From assembly GCA_003973265.1 (NCBI GenBank), contig QNYZ01000077.1, positions 1 through 52,401 of the forward strand: DNA of 52,401 nucleotides. The letters are read 5' to 3'. The notes below the pieces were generated by a model that made no database searches, was not told the origin of the DNA, and worked only from the letters and a program-made list of their open reading frames with translations. This document shows positions 44,445 through 52,401 of the stretch, piece by piece. Source of the stretch: Deltaproteobacteria bacterium. Lineage in GTDB: Bacteria; Desulfobacterota; Desulfobacteria; Desulfobacterales; QNYZ01. Positions within the stretch are counted from its first letter, which is position 1, and every line of letters starts with the position of its first letter. A program made the translations under genes and the position numbers.

Positions 44445-45923
44445 TCAGACATTCTGATGGACCGCGCCTTTGGAAAAAACAAGTTTAATCTTGAAATCCA
44501 CCTGCCGGCCCGATTTACTCTGGTTGGCCGAGCTGATAATCGCCGCATCAACCCAGTCGGCTTTCTCCAGAAGCGCCCGGATATCATTCACCATTTTAAA
44601 TTGCCCCGCATGACCCGACAATATCATGTTTTCCACGCCAAAACTCATCCCGGTCAGGGTAACATCTATCGATTTAGGTATCAATCGACTGATATCATTT
44701 AACATATCTATCATCAACACATCCCTGTTCACCCCTGCTATCGGCGTGCTTTTCTTTTTTTCTTCCTGGATTTTCACCCGCATCTGCTGAAGCGGATCCA
44801 CAATCCGGTGCACTTCAGGAAATGTGGATGAAAACACGGCAACAATCTGCTGGTCCAGACGGTTGAGATTTTTTCGCGTATAGTATCCATCGATCACCAG
44901 TGACAAGACGCCAAGCATCAGCACAACCCCTGCAAGAATAGCGACCTTAAGGAGCGGTGCTTGCCATTCGGCGAGGAAAAGCCGTTTTCCATATTCTCCC
45001 CGCCGGAAATTAAACGTTTTAACATTGCGTATGCGGGCAAGGCAGAGCGCCAGCGCATTGTTCATCCGCTGGGGATGCCAGGTGGCGGTATCCGGGTGAA
45101 CCGGCATCCCGGCGGCGGCAGCCAGATCAACGATCTCCACCTGATATCCATTATTCTCTTTCAGATCTATAATGGTATCATTTTGGCTGCTTGTTTCCAC
45201 CTGGTTCAAATAAACAGTTTCAGGGTCAAATTCGAGGTTAAACCGTTCTTCAAATGCCAGAATGGTCTGGTTTAAATAGGCACCGATCATACCGGTATCA
45301 GATCTTTCGCCAGATGGGAGCCGAAACGTACGCGCCATACCGATCTGTCCGGCAAGCAGAAGATAAATGTCGCAGGTCCTCTTTCCCATTGACACCAGGG
45401 CTGTCTGCGCGGCAAGATCGATGACTTTAGACAGGCACCCGGCAAGTACGCTCGATCCTGCGGTAATTAAATCCGGATCGATTTTGGCTTCTTTCAATAC
45501 ATCCAGGCATGTTTGAAGGTGGACGATTTCCACCCCGGATACCACCAGGTGGCTTTCATTTCCGGGCTCAATGGTTGCCGCCACCTTGAAATCAAAGGTG
45601 AAGCCTTCTATAGGCTGGGCCAGTGACGGTTCCAGCTCGTAGGGCAAAATCTGCCGGATTTTACCCCGCCCCTTGATGGGTACGGTCACGTTGCGATAGA
45701 CAATCCAGTCGGAGGGTAATGCTACCTGGCAGAAAACATCTCTCGTATCTACCCGCTCCACGATTTCCGAAACGGCTACCGACAATTGATCCTTGAATTC
45801 GCCCTGCCCGGTGAGTGGCACCTCGAAATGGGCTTCAACCCGTTGCGTTTTAAGCCCCGTATGTACAACAACGACAAAAATGCCGTGGTTTCGAATATCA
45901 AGCCCTAAAATACGGCTGCTCAC
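44445..45923 (-). CDS. gspL: Type II secretion protein GspL (PilM/PilN-like)
   Basis: 492 residues from a GTG at 45923 with AGGTGA just before. The cytoplasmic actin-like domain (1-320) begins ILGLDIRNHGIFVVVVHTGL and contains PYELEPSLAQPIEGFTFDFK, typical of PilM/GspL binding to GspE. A transmembrane helix near 330-355 (AILAGVVLMLGVLSLVIDGY) leads to a PilN-like periplasmic domain (MLNDISRLIPKSIDVTLTG). At 492 residues it is longer than typical enterobacterial GspL (about 400). Confidence 0.88.
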   Translation of the reverse strand: MSSRILGLDIRNHGIFVVVVHTGLKTQRVEAHFEVPLTGQGEFKDQLSVAVSEIVERVDTRDVFCQVALPSDWIVYRNVTVPIKGRGKIRQILPYELEPSLAQPIEGFTFDFKVAATIEPGNESHLVVSGVEIVHLQTCLDVLKEAKIDPDLITAGSSVLAGCLSKVIDLAAQTALVSMGKRTCDIYLLLAGQIGMARTFRLPSGERSDTGMIGAYLNQTILAFEERFNLEFDPETVYLNQVETSSQNDTIIDLKENNGYQVEIVDLAAAAGMPVHPDTATWHPQRMNNALALCLARIRNVKTFNFRRGEYGKRLFLAEWQAPLLKVAILAGVVLMLGVLSLVIDGYYTRKNLNRLDQQIVAVFSSTFPEVHRIVDPLQQMRVKIQEEKKKSTPIAGVNRDVLMIDMLNDISRLIPKSIDVTLTGMSFGVENMILSGHAGQFKMVNDIRALLEKADWVDAAIISSANQSKSGRQVDFKIKLVFSKGAVHQNV

Positions 45924-45996
45924 TTAGGTCACCTGCCCCAATAATGATAAAAAAATCCCAGAATCACATATAAGCCGCTGTGAGAAAATCGTAAAA

Positions 45997-47115
45997 TTAT
46001 TCATCTTTCTCAACTATTTCGGGTTGTGGCGAGTTTTGCCATTGACTGATTACCCGGCAGCGCCATTGACCGGTTTTCTTGTCTTTAACCCGCTGAACAA
46101 TGGCCGTTAACCGGGTGACCAGTTTCCCCCGCTCCGCCCGCGCTTCAAGGCGAAAAAAATCGCTTCGGGTGGTCAACAGCGCGGCATCAATCGTCACATC
46201 CCGCATACCCGGTACCTGCTTATACCATGTCGGGCTGGAAATATCATGGATGAATTCTCCCTCGCCGGTTGCATCCCGATATTCAACGATTGCCGTCGCC
46301 AGTTCAAAAAATTCTGCTGGCAGCAGGGCGGCTACCACCGGCAACTCGGCCGTATTAATATTAATTTTACCTTCGAATGTCCAGCCAATCCCTTTTTCGT
46401 TCTTCTTTGTGGCCGTCATGCCGTAAACCGTTAAATAATGGGCAAACCCAACGGCTTTACCGGCCCCGTAAAACAGCTCGGGGGTAATCCCTTTCACCAG
46501 CATTAGTTCGTACAGATGTTTAAATGGCCCGTTTCTGCTGGAATAGGGTGGATCCAGGCCCTGATAATAGGCCGATTCGGCCCCGCTGAGCCCCGTGATG
46601 GCATCATCATCACCCCGGTCAAGCCAGTCTTTGATGGGATCGATAATGGCGGGTGGCTCAAGATTCTCGAACTGTTCGACTCCCGACGACAAACCCCTTA
46701 GAAAACGGATCCATAATCGATGCTGGGCCGGGTTAAAGTGACGCCCTTTGGGATATTTCACCAACGCATTGACCTGGATTCGTCCCAGTTCGTCATCGAT
46801 GGTCAAACCAAGCTTACTGTCTTTAAAGTCTAAAACTTCCAGTGCACTTTTAACATATTCCGGGTCCGCCCAGTTTTCCTGGATGGAATCTATCCTGGAC
46901 TCCATTTTATCTACAACCAGGATGGCCATGCCGGTATGAATAACCGCATCCGCCATATGATAAAGTGCGGTCCGGTCACCGATGAGCCTTCCGGTGACAG
47001 CATCCGTCCGCATTTTACGGTTCAACAACAATGCCACACTGATCAGCAGCGTCATGACGGTCAGCGTTACCAACAGGGCAACGCCCCGATTGTTATGGAT
47101 AAAGTTAGACGCCAT
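45997..47115 (-). CDS. gspK: Minor pseudopilin GspK
   Basis: 372 residues, the large pseudopilin. The prepilin signal NNRGVALLVTLTVMTLLIS has Gly before the hydrophobic helix and, as usual for GspK, no Glu at position 5. The large domain includes DELGRIQVNALVKY, DPIKDWLDRGDDD and INTAELPVVAALLP, which are GspK hallmarks for its two-calcium alpha domain. It caps the tip of the pseudopilus with GspI and GspJ. The start overlaps gspJ by 11 bp. Confidence 0.92.
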   Translation of the reverse strand: MASNFIHNNRGVALLVTLTVMTLLISVALLLNRKMRTDAVTGRLIGDRTALYHMADAVIHTGMAILVVDKMESRIDSIQENWADPEYVKSALEVLDFKDSKLGLTIDDELGRIQVNALVKYPKGRHFNPAQHRLWIRFLRGLSSGVEQFENLEPPAIIDPIKDWLDRGDDDAITGLSGAESAYYQGLDPPYSSRNGPFKHLYELMLVKGITPELFYGAGKAVGFAHYLTVYGMTATKKNEKGIGWTFEGKININTAELPVVAALLPAEFFELATAIVEYRDATGEGEFIHDISSPTWYKQVPGMRDVTIDAALLTTRSDFFRLEARAERGKLVTRLTAIVQRVKDKKTGQWRCRVISQWQNSPQPEIVEKDE

Positions 47116-47836
47116 TTTCGATCTTCTCCCGCCGAACAGGCAGGTTCACCCGTGTCTTGAAAATTTGTGTGCTCTCCCCATCGCCCAGCTCCAGGCGAAT
47201 TTCAACTGCCGCCGGCGTGGCGTACTTTACCGATTCAGATTCTGAATTCCATTCCTCGTGGGGTTCTCCGTCGCTGTCATAAAATGTAAAGGACAACGCA
47301 TGAACATGGGTACAGAGCACCGGATCCATCGGATCTTCCTCGAACCGGCCATACGGAAACAGGCGATCCGAGCGGAAAAGCCGGTGCATCCCGTTTTCAT
47401 CGGATTGCACATAATAGACAATCCGGGCAATGCCAAAAGACCGGCTGGGCCGAATCGGCAGATGTGCAAGAGAAGTAAATTGAAGCCGGGTATAAAAGAG
47501 ATTGTCTACCGAATCATCTTCACCAGCCACCCGGTAGGGATCCGGATCACTGTTGATACCGGGGGGTTGGTATTCAGGTGACTGCACCACCCACACGGCC
47601 AGCAGATCACGTGTGATGCGATCAATACAGTTTCGCCCCATTTCGACCAGATACCGGTCTTTTGAAACCCGCTCGATCTGTTCTGCCGTACCTCGATAGG
47701 AGCCAAAGACAGTGGTGATGATGATCGCAAAAATGAACATGGCGATGAGAATTTCGATCATCGTAAATCCCGATCGACCTGATAACGTATTCTTCCCATT
47801 GGGAAGAATAAAAAAAGAGGGCGTCTTAATTTCCAT
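47105..47836 (-). CDS. gspJ: Minor pseudopilin GspJ
   Basis: 243 residues. After a 22-residue leader comes SGFTMIEILIAMFIFAIIIT with the cleavage Gly and Glu at +5, then a globular domain with FTSLAHLPIRPSRSFGIARI. It forms the tip complex with GspI and GspK. The leader is longer than average but has no alternative start. It lies 75 bp after gspI. Confidence 0.9.
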   Translation of the reverse strand: MEIKTPSFFILPNGKNTLSGRSGFTMIEILIAMFIFAIIITTVFGSYRGTAEQIERVSKDRYLVEMGRNCIDRITRDLLAVWVVQSPEYQPPGINSDPDPYRVAGEDDSVDNLFYTRLQFTSLAHLPIRPSRSFGIARIVYYVQSDENGMHRLFRSDRLFPYGRFEEDPMDPVLCTHVHALSFTFYDSDGEPHEEWNSESESVKYATPAAVEIRLELGDGESTQIFKTRVNLPVRREKIENGV

Positions 47837-47911
47837 TATCCTGATTTCGTTTAATCATCATCTATATACCCGATTTCGCCGGCAAGCCGGTTCGACCCGC
47901 CTACCCTGCCA

Positions 47912-48334
47912 TCAGGATTTGACCCAGCGATAGGTCCGCATCGTATAGTGGAATGCATCACCCGCATCAGAAATGGTAATATCAATTTTCATCAACTGGA
48001 TGGGAACCTTTTCCGCCAGGTCCGATTCAACCGGCTCAACTGCAAATTCCCAGCGCATTCCCGGGAAATCCTCCCCAAAATCCCCACTCCCGCTTTCTAA
48101 CGATTCCCCGGCCCCCGACGTCATTTCAGATAGCGTCTGCTGAGCTAAAAACGGGGCCCTGCTGTAAAACCGGGTTTCCAGAGCCAGGGACAACGACTGG
48201 GCATGGAGCTGATAAACACTGACCAGAACCGTTGTAATCACGGCCAGTGCCACCATGACTTCGAGCAGGGTAAACCCGTTGATCAAGGGCAACAGGTTCG
48301 ATTGATTATGAATACTTTCCTTTTTTTTCGGCAT
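47912..48334 (-). CDS. gspI: Minor pseudopilin GspI
   Basis: Start chosen at the ATG at 48334 (TAATATG with the gspH stop), giving 140 residues; the open frame extends 11 codons further only to a TTG inside gspH. INGFTLLEVMVALAVITTVL is the prepilin helix with Glu at +5. A short globular domain ends YTMRTYRWVKS. It forms the pseudopilus tip with GspJ and GspK. Confidence 0.88.
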   Translation of the reverse strand: MPKKKESIHNQSNLLPLINGFTLLEVMVALAVITTVLVSVYQLHAQSLSLALETRFYSRAPFLAQQTLSEMTSGAGESLESGSGDFGEDFPGMRWEFAVEPVESDLAEKVPIQLMKIDITISDAGDAFHYTMRTYRWVKS

Positions 48335-48335
48335 A

Positions 48336-48899
48336 TTACCGGTCTTCAAATTCCTGGTACCCGTCAACTATAACCGGGGATGATAAAAACGGTTCGATAA
48401 TGAAGGACAATGTATCCTGATCTTCCGTTCTCATGTGGATAATGGCCGGATCGGCCCACCCCTGAGGGTAAAAATGAATGTCAACTACATCAGCGGTCTG
48501 CCTTTTCCCGTTGGCCAGCACGACACCGGTCAATTGAATGGCATCGGATAAATGGTATACGTCTGGCTCGGCCTTTCCCCCCGCTTCGTCCGGCCCGGCC
48601 GCATGGGAGGTCCACAGGCTGTTTCCACTGATGCCGACATGAAGTGTGTACGTTTGCTGGTCTCGCAGGGCGCGATATCGCAGATCGGGTACTTTTACCA
48701 ACAGCCAGCGGGATGGTTTTTTGATGGGGTCAAACTGAAATACATCCTGAAACCGCGGAACCGCAAACGCCAGCATGATGCTGATCAACGCGAGAACAAC
48801 GATGATCTCGATCAGGGTAAAGCCATCAGGTCCGCCAGTGGTCAGATGGGCATTTTGCCGGCTGCCGGTATACCGGCAGCCCTTTCGACAGGTACCCAT
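48336..48899 (-). CDS. gspH: Minor pseudopilin GspH
   Basis: Start chosen at the ATG at 48899 (MGTCRKGCRY), 10 bp after the gspG stop; earlier in-frame ATGs lie inside gspG. 187 residues. DGFTLIEIIVVLALISIMLA follows a 25-residue leader. The globular part has RALRDQQTYTLHVGISGN and FYPQGWADPAIIHM, like GspH. It sits between the shaft (GspG) and the tip complex. Confidence 0.86.
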   Translation of the reverse strand: MGTCRKGCRYTGSRQNAHLTTGGPDGFTLIEIIVVLALISIMLAFAVPRFQDVFQFDPIKKPSRWLLVKVPDLRYRALRDQQTYTLHVGISGNSLWTSHAAGPDEAGGKAEPDVYHLSDAIQLTGVVLANGKRQTADVVDIHFYPQGWADPAIIHMRTEDQDTLSFIIEPFLSSPVIVDGYQEFEDR

Positions 48900-48909
48900 T
48901 ATACGGTTA

Positions 48910-49377
48910 TCATTCAAGTTCCCAGCTGTTGATATCCTTATTTTCGCCTTCGCCGCCGGGAACACCATCCGCACCATAACTGATAATATCATACTCACCA
49001 TGGGCACCCGGGCTTAAATACACAAATGCATTATTCCACGGATCCAGGGGAACCCGGCCCTTTTCCAGGTAACCGCCCTCACGCCAGGTGCCGTGCTGGT
49101 TCCCGGCTTCGGGTTTCTGGACCAACGCCTCTAGGCCCTGTTCCGTATCCGGGTATCGGCCACTGTCCAGTTTGTATAATTTCAGGGCGGTTTCAAGACT
49201 CTCTATCTGAATTTTGGCCTTGGTCTGTTTGGCCTGGCCGGGACGCTCCATAATTCTGGGAACAACCAAACCGGCCAATATCCCCAGAATAATCACCACA
49301 ACCATCAATTCGATGAGCGTAAATCCGTCTTCATCTCCAAGCTTGAGTTTCATATATCTCTTTATATTTTCTATCAT
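48910..49377 (-). CDS. gspG: Major pseudopilin GspG
   Basis: 155 residues. The leader ends in DG before FTLIELMVVVIILGILAGLV (Glu at +5). Diagnostic downstream motifs are SLETALKLYKLDSGRYPDTE, QGLEALV, YLEKGRVPLDPW and YDIISYGADGVPGG, the last forming the calcium-binding loop of GspG. It builds the pseudopilus shaft. It follows gspF by 30 bp. Confidence 0.95.
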   Translation of the reverse strand: MIENIKRYMKLKLGDEDGFTLIELMVVVIILGILAGLVVPRIMERPGQAKQTKAKIQIESLETALKLYKLDSGRYPDTEQGLEALVQKPEAGNQHGTWREGGYLEKGRVPLDPWNNAFVYLSPGAHGEYDIISYGADGVPGGEGENKDINSWELE

Positions 49378-49407
49378 TTATCCCCCATTCATCTAAGGTA
49401 CAATGAT

Positions 49408-50637
49408 CTATCCCACCAGCTCGTTCATCTCAAAAATCGGCAGACAGATGGACAACACAATAAAGCCGACGATCACGGCCATGACCAGAATCATCAGTGG
49501 CTCCAAAAGAGATGCCATGGTGGTTACCTGCGCTTCGGTTTCGCTTTCAAATACATCCGCCACCTTGTTCAGCATCGTTTCCAGCTCACCACTCTGTTCC
49601 CCTAACGTCACCATCTGGATAAAAAGATTTGGAAAGACAGAATGCTGACCGAGGGAAGCACCCAGAGAATGCCCCTTACCTACTTCCACTGCGGCTTCGG
49701 TGATGGCGTCTGAAATAATCACATTTCCGGCAATATTTTTTACGATTTCAAGTGCCTGCAACATCGGGACACCATTTTCCTGGAGCGATCCAAGGGTTCT
49801 TGAAAATCGGGCCACCGCCAGTTTCCGGACCAGGGTGCCGACCAGGGGCAACCTGAGCTTAAGTCGATCGATAACCACTCTTCCCGACGCGGTTCTGCTG
49901 AAAAGATAATATGCAACCACAAAAATCCCCATCACAAGAAAAAGTCCCCACCACCACCGTTCGAGAAAATCGCTGATTGCCATCAGCATCTGTGTGGGAG
50001 CCGGCAATGATTTATTCATATCGGTAAAGATCGAGGTAATGCTCGGAACAATAAATGCGAGTAATAAAAACAGGACGACCGTACCGATAACGGCCATGAG
50101 TACGGGATACGCCAGGGCAGATTGAATTTTCATCTTCAACGCCTGCCGTCGTTCCATCATATCCGCGAGTCGGTCCAGGACAACCTCCAGGGTTCCGGTT
50201 GACTCCCCGGCCCGAACCATGTTGATATACAAGGATGAAAATGTTCCGGGAAACAAATTCAATGCACTGGCAAAGCTGTTTCCCTCGACCACATTGTCTT
50301 TAATTTTAGCCAGATGACTTTTTAATCCCTGGGAACGAGACTGGGGAAGCATGGCATCGATGGCGGTTACCAGTGGAAATCCGGCCCCCACCAAAGTAGC
50401 GAGTTGCCGGGTCATCATCGTTACTTCCGCCGGGCGGATACGCCCAAACAGTTTTTTGGGTATCCAGCGCCGGGGAGATTTTTTCAACGTTGCGGTTTCA
50501 TGCACTTCCCGGACAGATGTGGGAAAAATACCGGAGGAACGCAGCTTTTGCCGAGCCATTACCGGGCTTTCGGCATCCACTACGCCAGTCGTATTTTTCC
50601 CCAGTCGGGTCAGTGCGGCGTATTCATAAACAGGCAT
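49408..50637 (-). CDS. gspF: Type II secretion inner-membrane protein GspF
   Basis: 409 residues. MPVYEYAALTRLGKNTTGVV is the typical N terminus. Two repeated GspF domains follow (FGRIRPAEVTMMTRQLATLV and LRLPLVGTLVRKLAVARFSR), with three membrane helices including LMAVIGTVVLFLLLAFIVPS and the C-terminal LEPLMILVMAVIVGFIVLSI. It organises the platform. It is the first gene of the operon; 274 bp separate it from the divergent lipoprotein gene. Confidence 0.93.
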   Translation of the reverse strand: MPVYEYAALTRLGKNTTGVVDAESPVMARQKLRSSGIFPTSVREVHETATLKKSPRRWIPKKLFGRIRPAEVTMMTRQLATLVGAGFPLVTAIDAMLPQSRSQGLKSHLAKIKDNVVEGNSFASALNLFPGTFSSLYINMVRAGESTGTLEVVLDRLADMMERRQALKMKIQSALAYPVLMAVIGTVVLFLLLAFIVPSITSIFTDMNKSLPAPTQMLMAISDFLERWWWGLFLVMGIFVVAYYLFSRTASGRVVIDRLKLRLPLVGTLVRKLAVARFSRTLGSLQENGVPMLQALEIVKNIAGNVIISDAITEAAVEVGKGHSLGASLGQHSVFPNLFIQMVTLGEQSGELETMLNKVADVFESETEAQVTTMASLLEPLMILVMAVIVGFIVLSICLPIFEMNELVG

Positions 50638-50781
50638 ATAGAATCTGTACCAGAGTTGTGCTGTCGATACAAGTTTCTTTCAATCCGGGTAAATTTCTTT
50701 CCAGACTATCAAATATTTAAAATAAGCATTGCTTTATCCCTGCCAAGTAAAAAAATTTATGGAAGGAACATATAAAAACAG

Positions 50782-50811
50782 TTGACACTATCCTAAAACC
50801 TTATGTATACA
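50782..50811 (+). promoter_or_regulatory. Sigma-70 type promoter of the lipoprotein gene
   Basis: TTGACA (50782-50787) and TATACA (50806-50811) are 18 bp apart. The start point would be near 50818, giving a leader of about 95 nt up to the ATG at 50912. Confidence 0.7.
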
Positions 50812-50911
50812 CTGGGATACATAAATGAATAATTAAAATTTTGATTTATTAATGTCCTTTATGTAATCAATATGAAATATATTTTACGCTCAGGAAAAAA
50901 GGAGCAACGCC

Positions 50912-51658
50912 ATGTTTAAAAATGCGAGTTATCGCCTCGGCTCAGTGATGCTTATTATTGCATTTATTTTTTTGGTTGGGTGTGGGGGGTCAGAGTCTGG
51001 ACTGGATGGTGATGCTTCAATCGCAGTGGAGATGACAGCCCATGACAGTGGGGATGCTGGATCCGACCCGACCCTTACCATTGACACGATTCAGGGGACA
51101 TGTGGAACCGAAGATACGCCGCCTGCTGACAATCCACCTTCTTCTGAAGATCCAGCGCCTGCTGAAACAACAGGCCCGAACCAGATTTACACCGATAAGA
51201 TCACGCCCGAACCGTTTTTTGATGCTTTTGGACAAGCAACTTTTACTTATACTTTTTATTGTCCAACATGCCCACCAGGCGCAGATGAAACTTATATCAT
51301 TAACAGTTATACCGTTGAGTATATCCCCCGCAAAAGTCCGGATGGCCATGGCGGTTTCTTTTTACCACCCAAGCTGGTGAATCTTGACCAACATATTTTA
51401 AGCCAGATTGTTCTGACAAAAGACTTTACGACGGCGGAAAGAACGGTCATTTTAGTACCTGTCAATACCAAAGCGGAATATGTAAATAAAACCATTGCAG
51501 CGGGTACGCCGATTCAATCAATCTATAGCATTCGTGCTAATTTTTATGGAAAGAACCGTGCGGGCAACCCATTCACCCTGACGAGCACACTGGATGTTTT
51601 TTTTGGCAACTATGATAAATGCCCGGCCACAGGTGGTGGTGGAGGTGGTGGTGGATGA
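50912..51658 (+). CDS. Lipoprotein of unknown function with poly-glycine tail
   Basis: 248 residues, ATG at 50912 after AAAAGGAGCAACG. The signal peptide ends in the lipobox FLVGCGGS (Cys24). An acidic, proline-rich linker (about 70-90) precedes a domain with FGQATFTYTFYCPTCPPGAD, which has a CPTC pair, and many beta-strand-like segments. The protein ends in eight consecutive glycines. Pro and Gly tracts suggest a surface-exposed protein. It is divergent from the type II secretion operon and has its own promoter, so it could be a secreted or surface substrate, but nothing proves that. I recognise no family. Confidence 0.75.
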   Translation: MFKNASYRLGSVMLIIAFIFLVGCGGSESGLDGDASIAVEMTAHDSGDAGSDPTLTIDTIQGTCGTEDTPPADNPPSSEDPAPAETTGPNQIYTDKITPEPFFDAFGQATFTYTFYCPTCPPGADETYIINSYTVEYIPRKSPDGHGGFFLPPKLVNLDQHILSQIVLTKDFTTAERTVILVPVNTKAEYVNKTIAAGTPIQSIYSIRANFYGKNRAGNPFTLTSTLDVFFGNYDKCPATGGGGGGGG

Positions 51659-52250
51659 TTTTTCTAATAGCCTGCTGTATTAGGTCAGGATGAATAGATA
51701 AACAACTATCGATTCTATTTACAGAGGCGGCCCTATGCGGGTACTTGCGTAGGCCTTTGGATCTATAAGATATATGTTGGGAACCAGTTCAGAGCAGATA
51801 CATTTTAAAACAATAGCGTTAAGATAGATAATAATAATAATAATAGGAAAAACCCAAACAATTTAATCGACTCAATGCGCTCCCGATGTTTTCTGTCTAT
51901 CACTTCCTCTTCAAACATAAGATGCGCGCCGTTGGTTATGGTCTAATCTTACCGATTTAACAAGTTGACGTTTACAAGTGACTTCACTGGCAGTCTTAGA
52001 GTACGTTATTTACGCTAATAACCGAATCGCGGAGGCAGTGATTTGCCCATATTCCACCCATGTATAGCGAAGAGGCATCATCTTCAGCATCCAAGAATAG
52101 ATTCAGTTTCAGTCAGCTGATATCGAATAAGCATATCCACTATTTTTAATATTTTTTAATTATCTAAATCCCTGACGTGTATAAAGATTATTTGTACTTT
52201 CAATCTCTTTGCGTGGTTCGTAAAAATTGCGGTACGAGCAGCCACAAAAA
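51659..52250. other. AT-rich gene-free stretch
   Basis: About 590 bp without a credible gene. A weak stem-loop, GGC-CTATGC / GCGTAG-GCC, lies at about 51729-51754 and may terminate the lipoprotein transcript. A run of six ATA triplets spans about 51828-51846. The rest shows no motif I can name. Confidence 0.45.
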
Positions 52251-52323
52251 GCATCGGGTAGGAGGAGGGCTTGCGCCCTCCGTCCTCCCACACCACCGTA
52301 CGTACGGTTCCGTATACGGCGGT
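52251..52323 (-). mobile_element. 3' end of a group II intron (domains V and VI)
   Basis: On the minus strand, domain V is ACCGCCGTA (52323-52315), TACG, loop GAAC, CGTA, a CG bulge and TACGGTGGT (52300-52292). This is the classic layout of a 9-bp lower stem, 2-base bulge, 4-bp upper stem and tetraloop, with a CGC triad as in bacterial class C introns. Domain VI follows at 52289-52256 with stem GGAGGGC-GCAA-GCCCTCC and a single bulged A at 52259, the expected branch point. The intron would end near 52251-52253, and the rest lies beyond the right edge. Confidence 0.7.
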
Positions 52324-52401
52324 TCATGAGTTACATTGAAACTTAAGAACTGAATCGAGCAGTGACACCAGCCCAAGCTGATCAAAGAATTTCTTGGCAA
52401 A
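52324..52401 (-). CDS. C-terminal end of a protein just before domain V (partial)
   Basis: A frame entering from the right edge gives 25 residues (FAKKFFDQLGLVSLLDSVLK and five more) and stops at TGA 52326-52324, directly against domain V. The position fits the C terminus of the intron-encoded reverse transcriptase/maturase, but the residues alone do not identify it. Confidence 0.35.
   Translation of the reverse strand, partial: FAKKFFDQLGLVSLLDSVLKFQCNS

Noticed and set aside
50731..50746. TTGGCAGGGATAAAGCAA on the minus strand upstream of gspF, with GG-N10-GC spacing
   Set aside because: The -12 half (AAGC) is poor, and there is no nearby activator or palindrome to support a sigma-54 promoter.
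1..52401. CRISPR arrays, tRNA or rRNA genes
   Set aside because: No regularly spaced repeats with variable spacers and no cloverleaf or rRNA-like stretch were found by reading; the only direct repeats are the short tandem ones listed.

Overview
The window looks like a chromosomal segment of a strictly anaerobic, dissimilatory sulfate-reducing member of the Desulfobacterota (former Deltaproteobacteria). The basis is adjacent aprBA (APS reductase) and qmoABC, next to a methylenetetrahydrofolate-reductase/heterodisulfide-reductase-like cluster of the Wood-Ljungdahl type. Family recognition is by motif reading only; no database search was possible.

Left part (1-14.9 kb). The edge holds a truncated response regulator beside a transposase remnant. 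Two histidine kinases follow (845-3826). A minus-strand operon then runs from 13053 down to 3994: a metF paralogue, a giant HdrA-NfnB-HdrA fusion, mvhD, metV, metF, a single-domain receiver and an AroE-family protein. Both the HdrA fusion and MvhD are interrupted by an in-frame TGA at a position where the family has a cluster-ligand cysteine. A SECIS-like hairpin follows each TGA, so I read both as selenocysteine proteins. The operon is preceded by a sigma-54 type promoter. Two palindromic sites lie 120 and 180 bp upstream of it, next to a divergent NtrC-type activator. The likely product is a variant electron-bifurcating (or confurcating) MetFV-Hdr-MvhD complex without HdrBC, controlled by a local phosphorelay.

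Middle part. The sulfate-respiration genes lie on the minus strand: aprB-aprA, two stem-loops, then qmoA-qmoB-qmoC, ending in a bidirectional terminator shared with the NtrC-type gene. On the plus strand follow a YkgJ-like cysteine-cluster protein with an SDR that lacks the catalytic lysine. Next comes a nucleoside/nucleobase salvage operon: a BMP-type binding protein, a double ATPase, two permeases and cytosine deaminase. Convergent to it is a 5-formyl-THF cyclo-ligase. Then come serS, thrC, a LysM protein and a TPR lipoprotein, translationally coupled except at the last junction.

Right part (37.2-50.6 kb). A complete type II secretion operon without the prepilin peptidase lies on the minus strand in the permuted order F-G-H-I-J-K-L-M-N-C-D-E, followed by a TPR membrane protein. 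A divergent lipoprotein gene and an AT-rich gene-poor stretch lead to the right edge. There the 3' end of a group II intron (domains V and VI) can be folded by eye on the minus strand.
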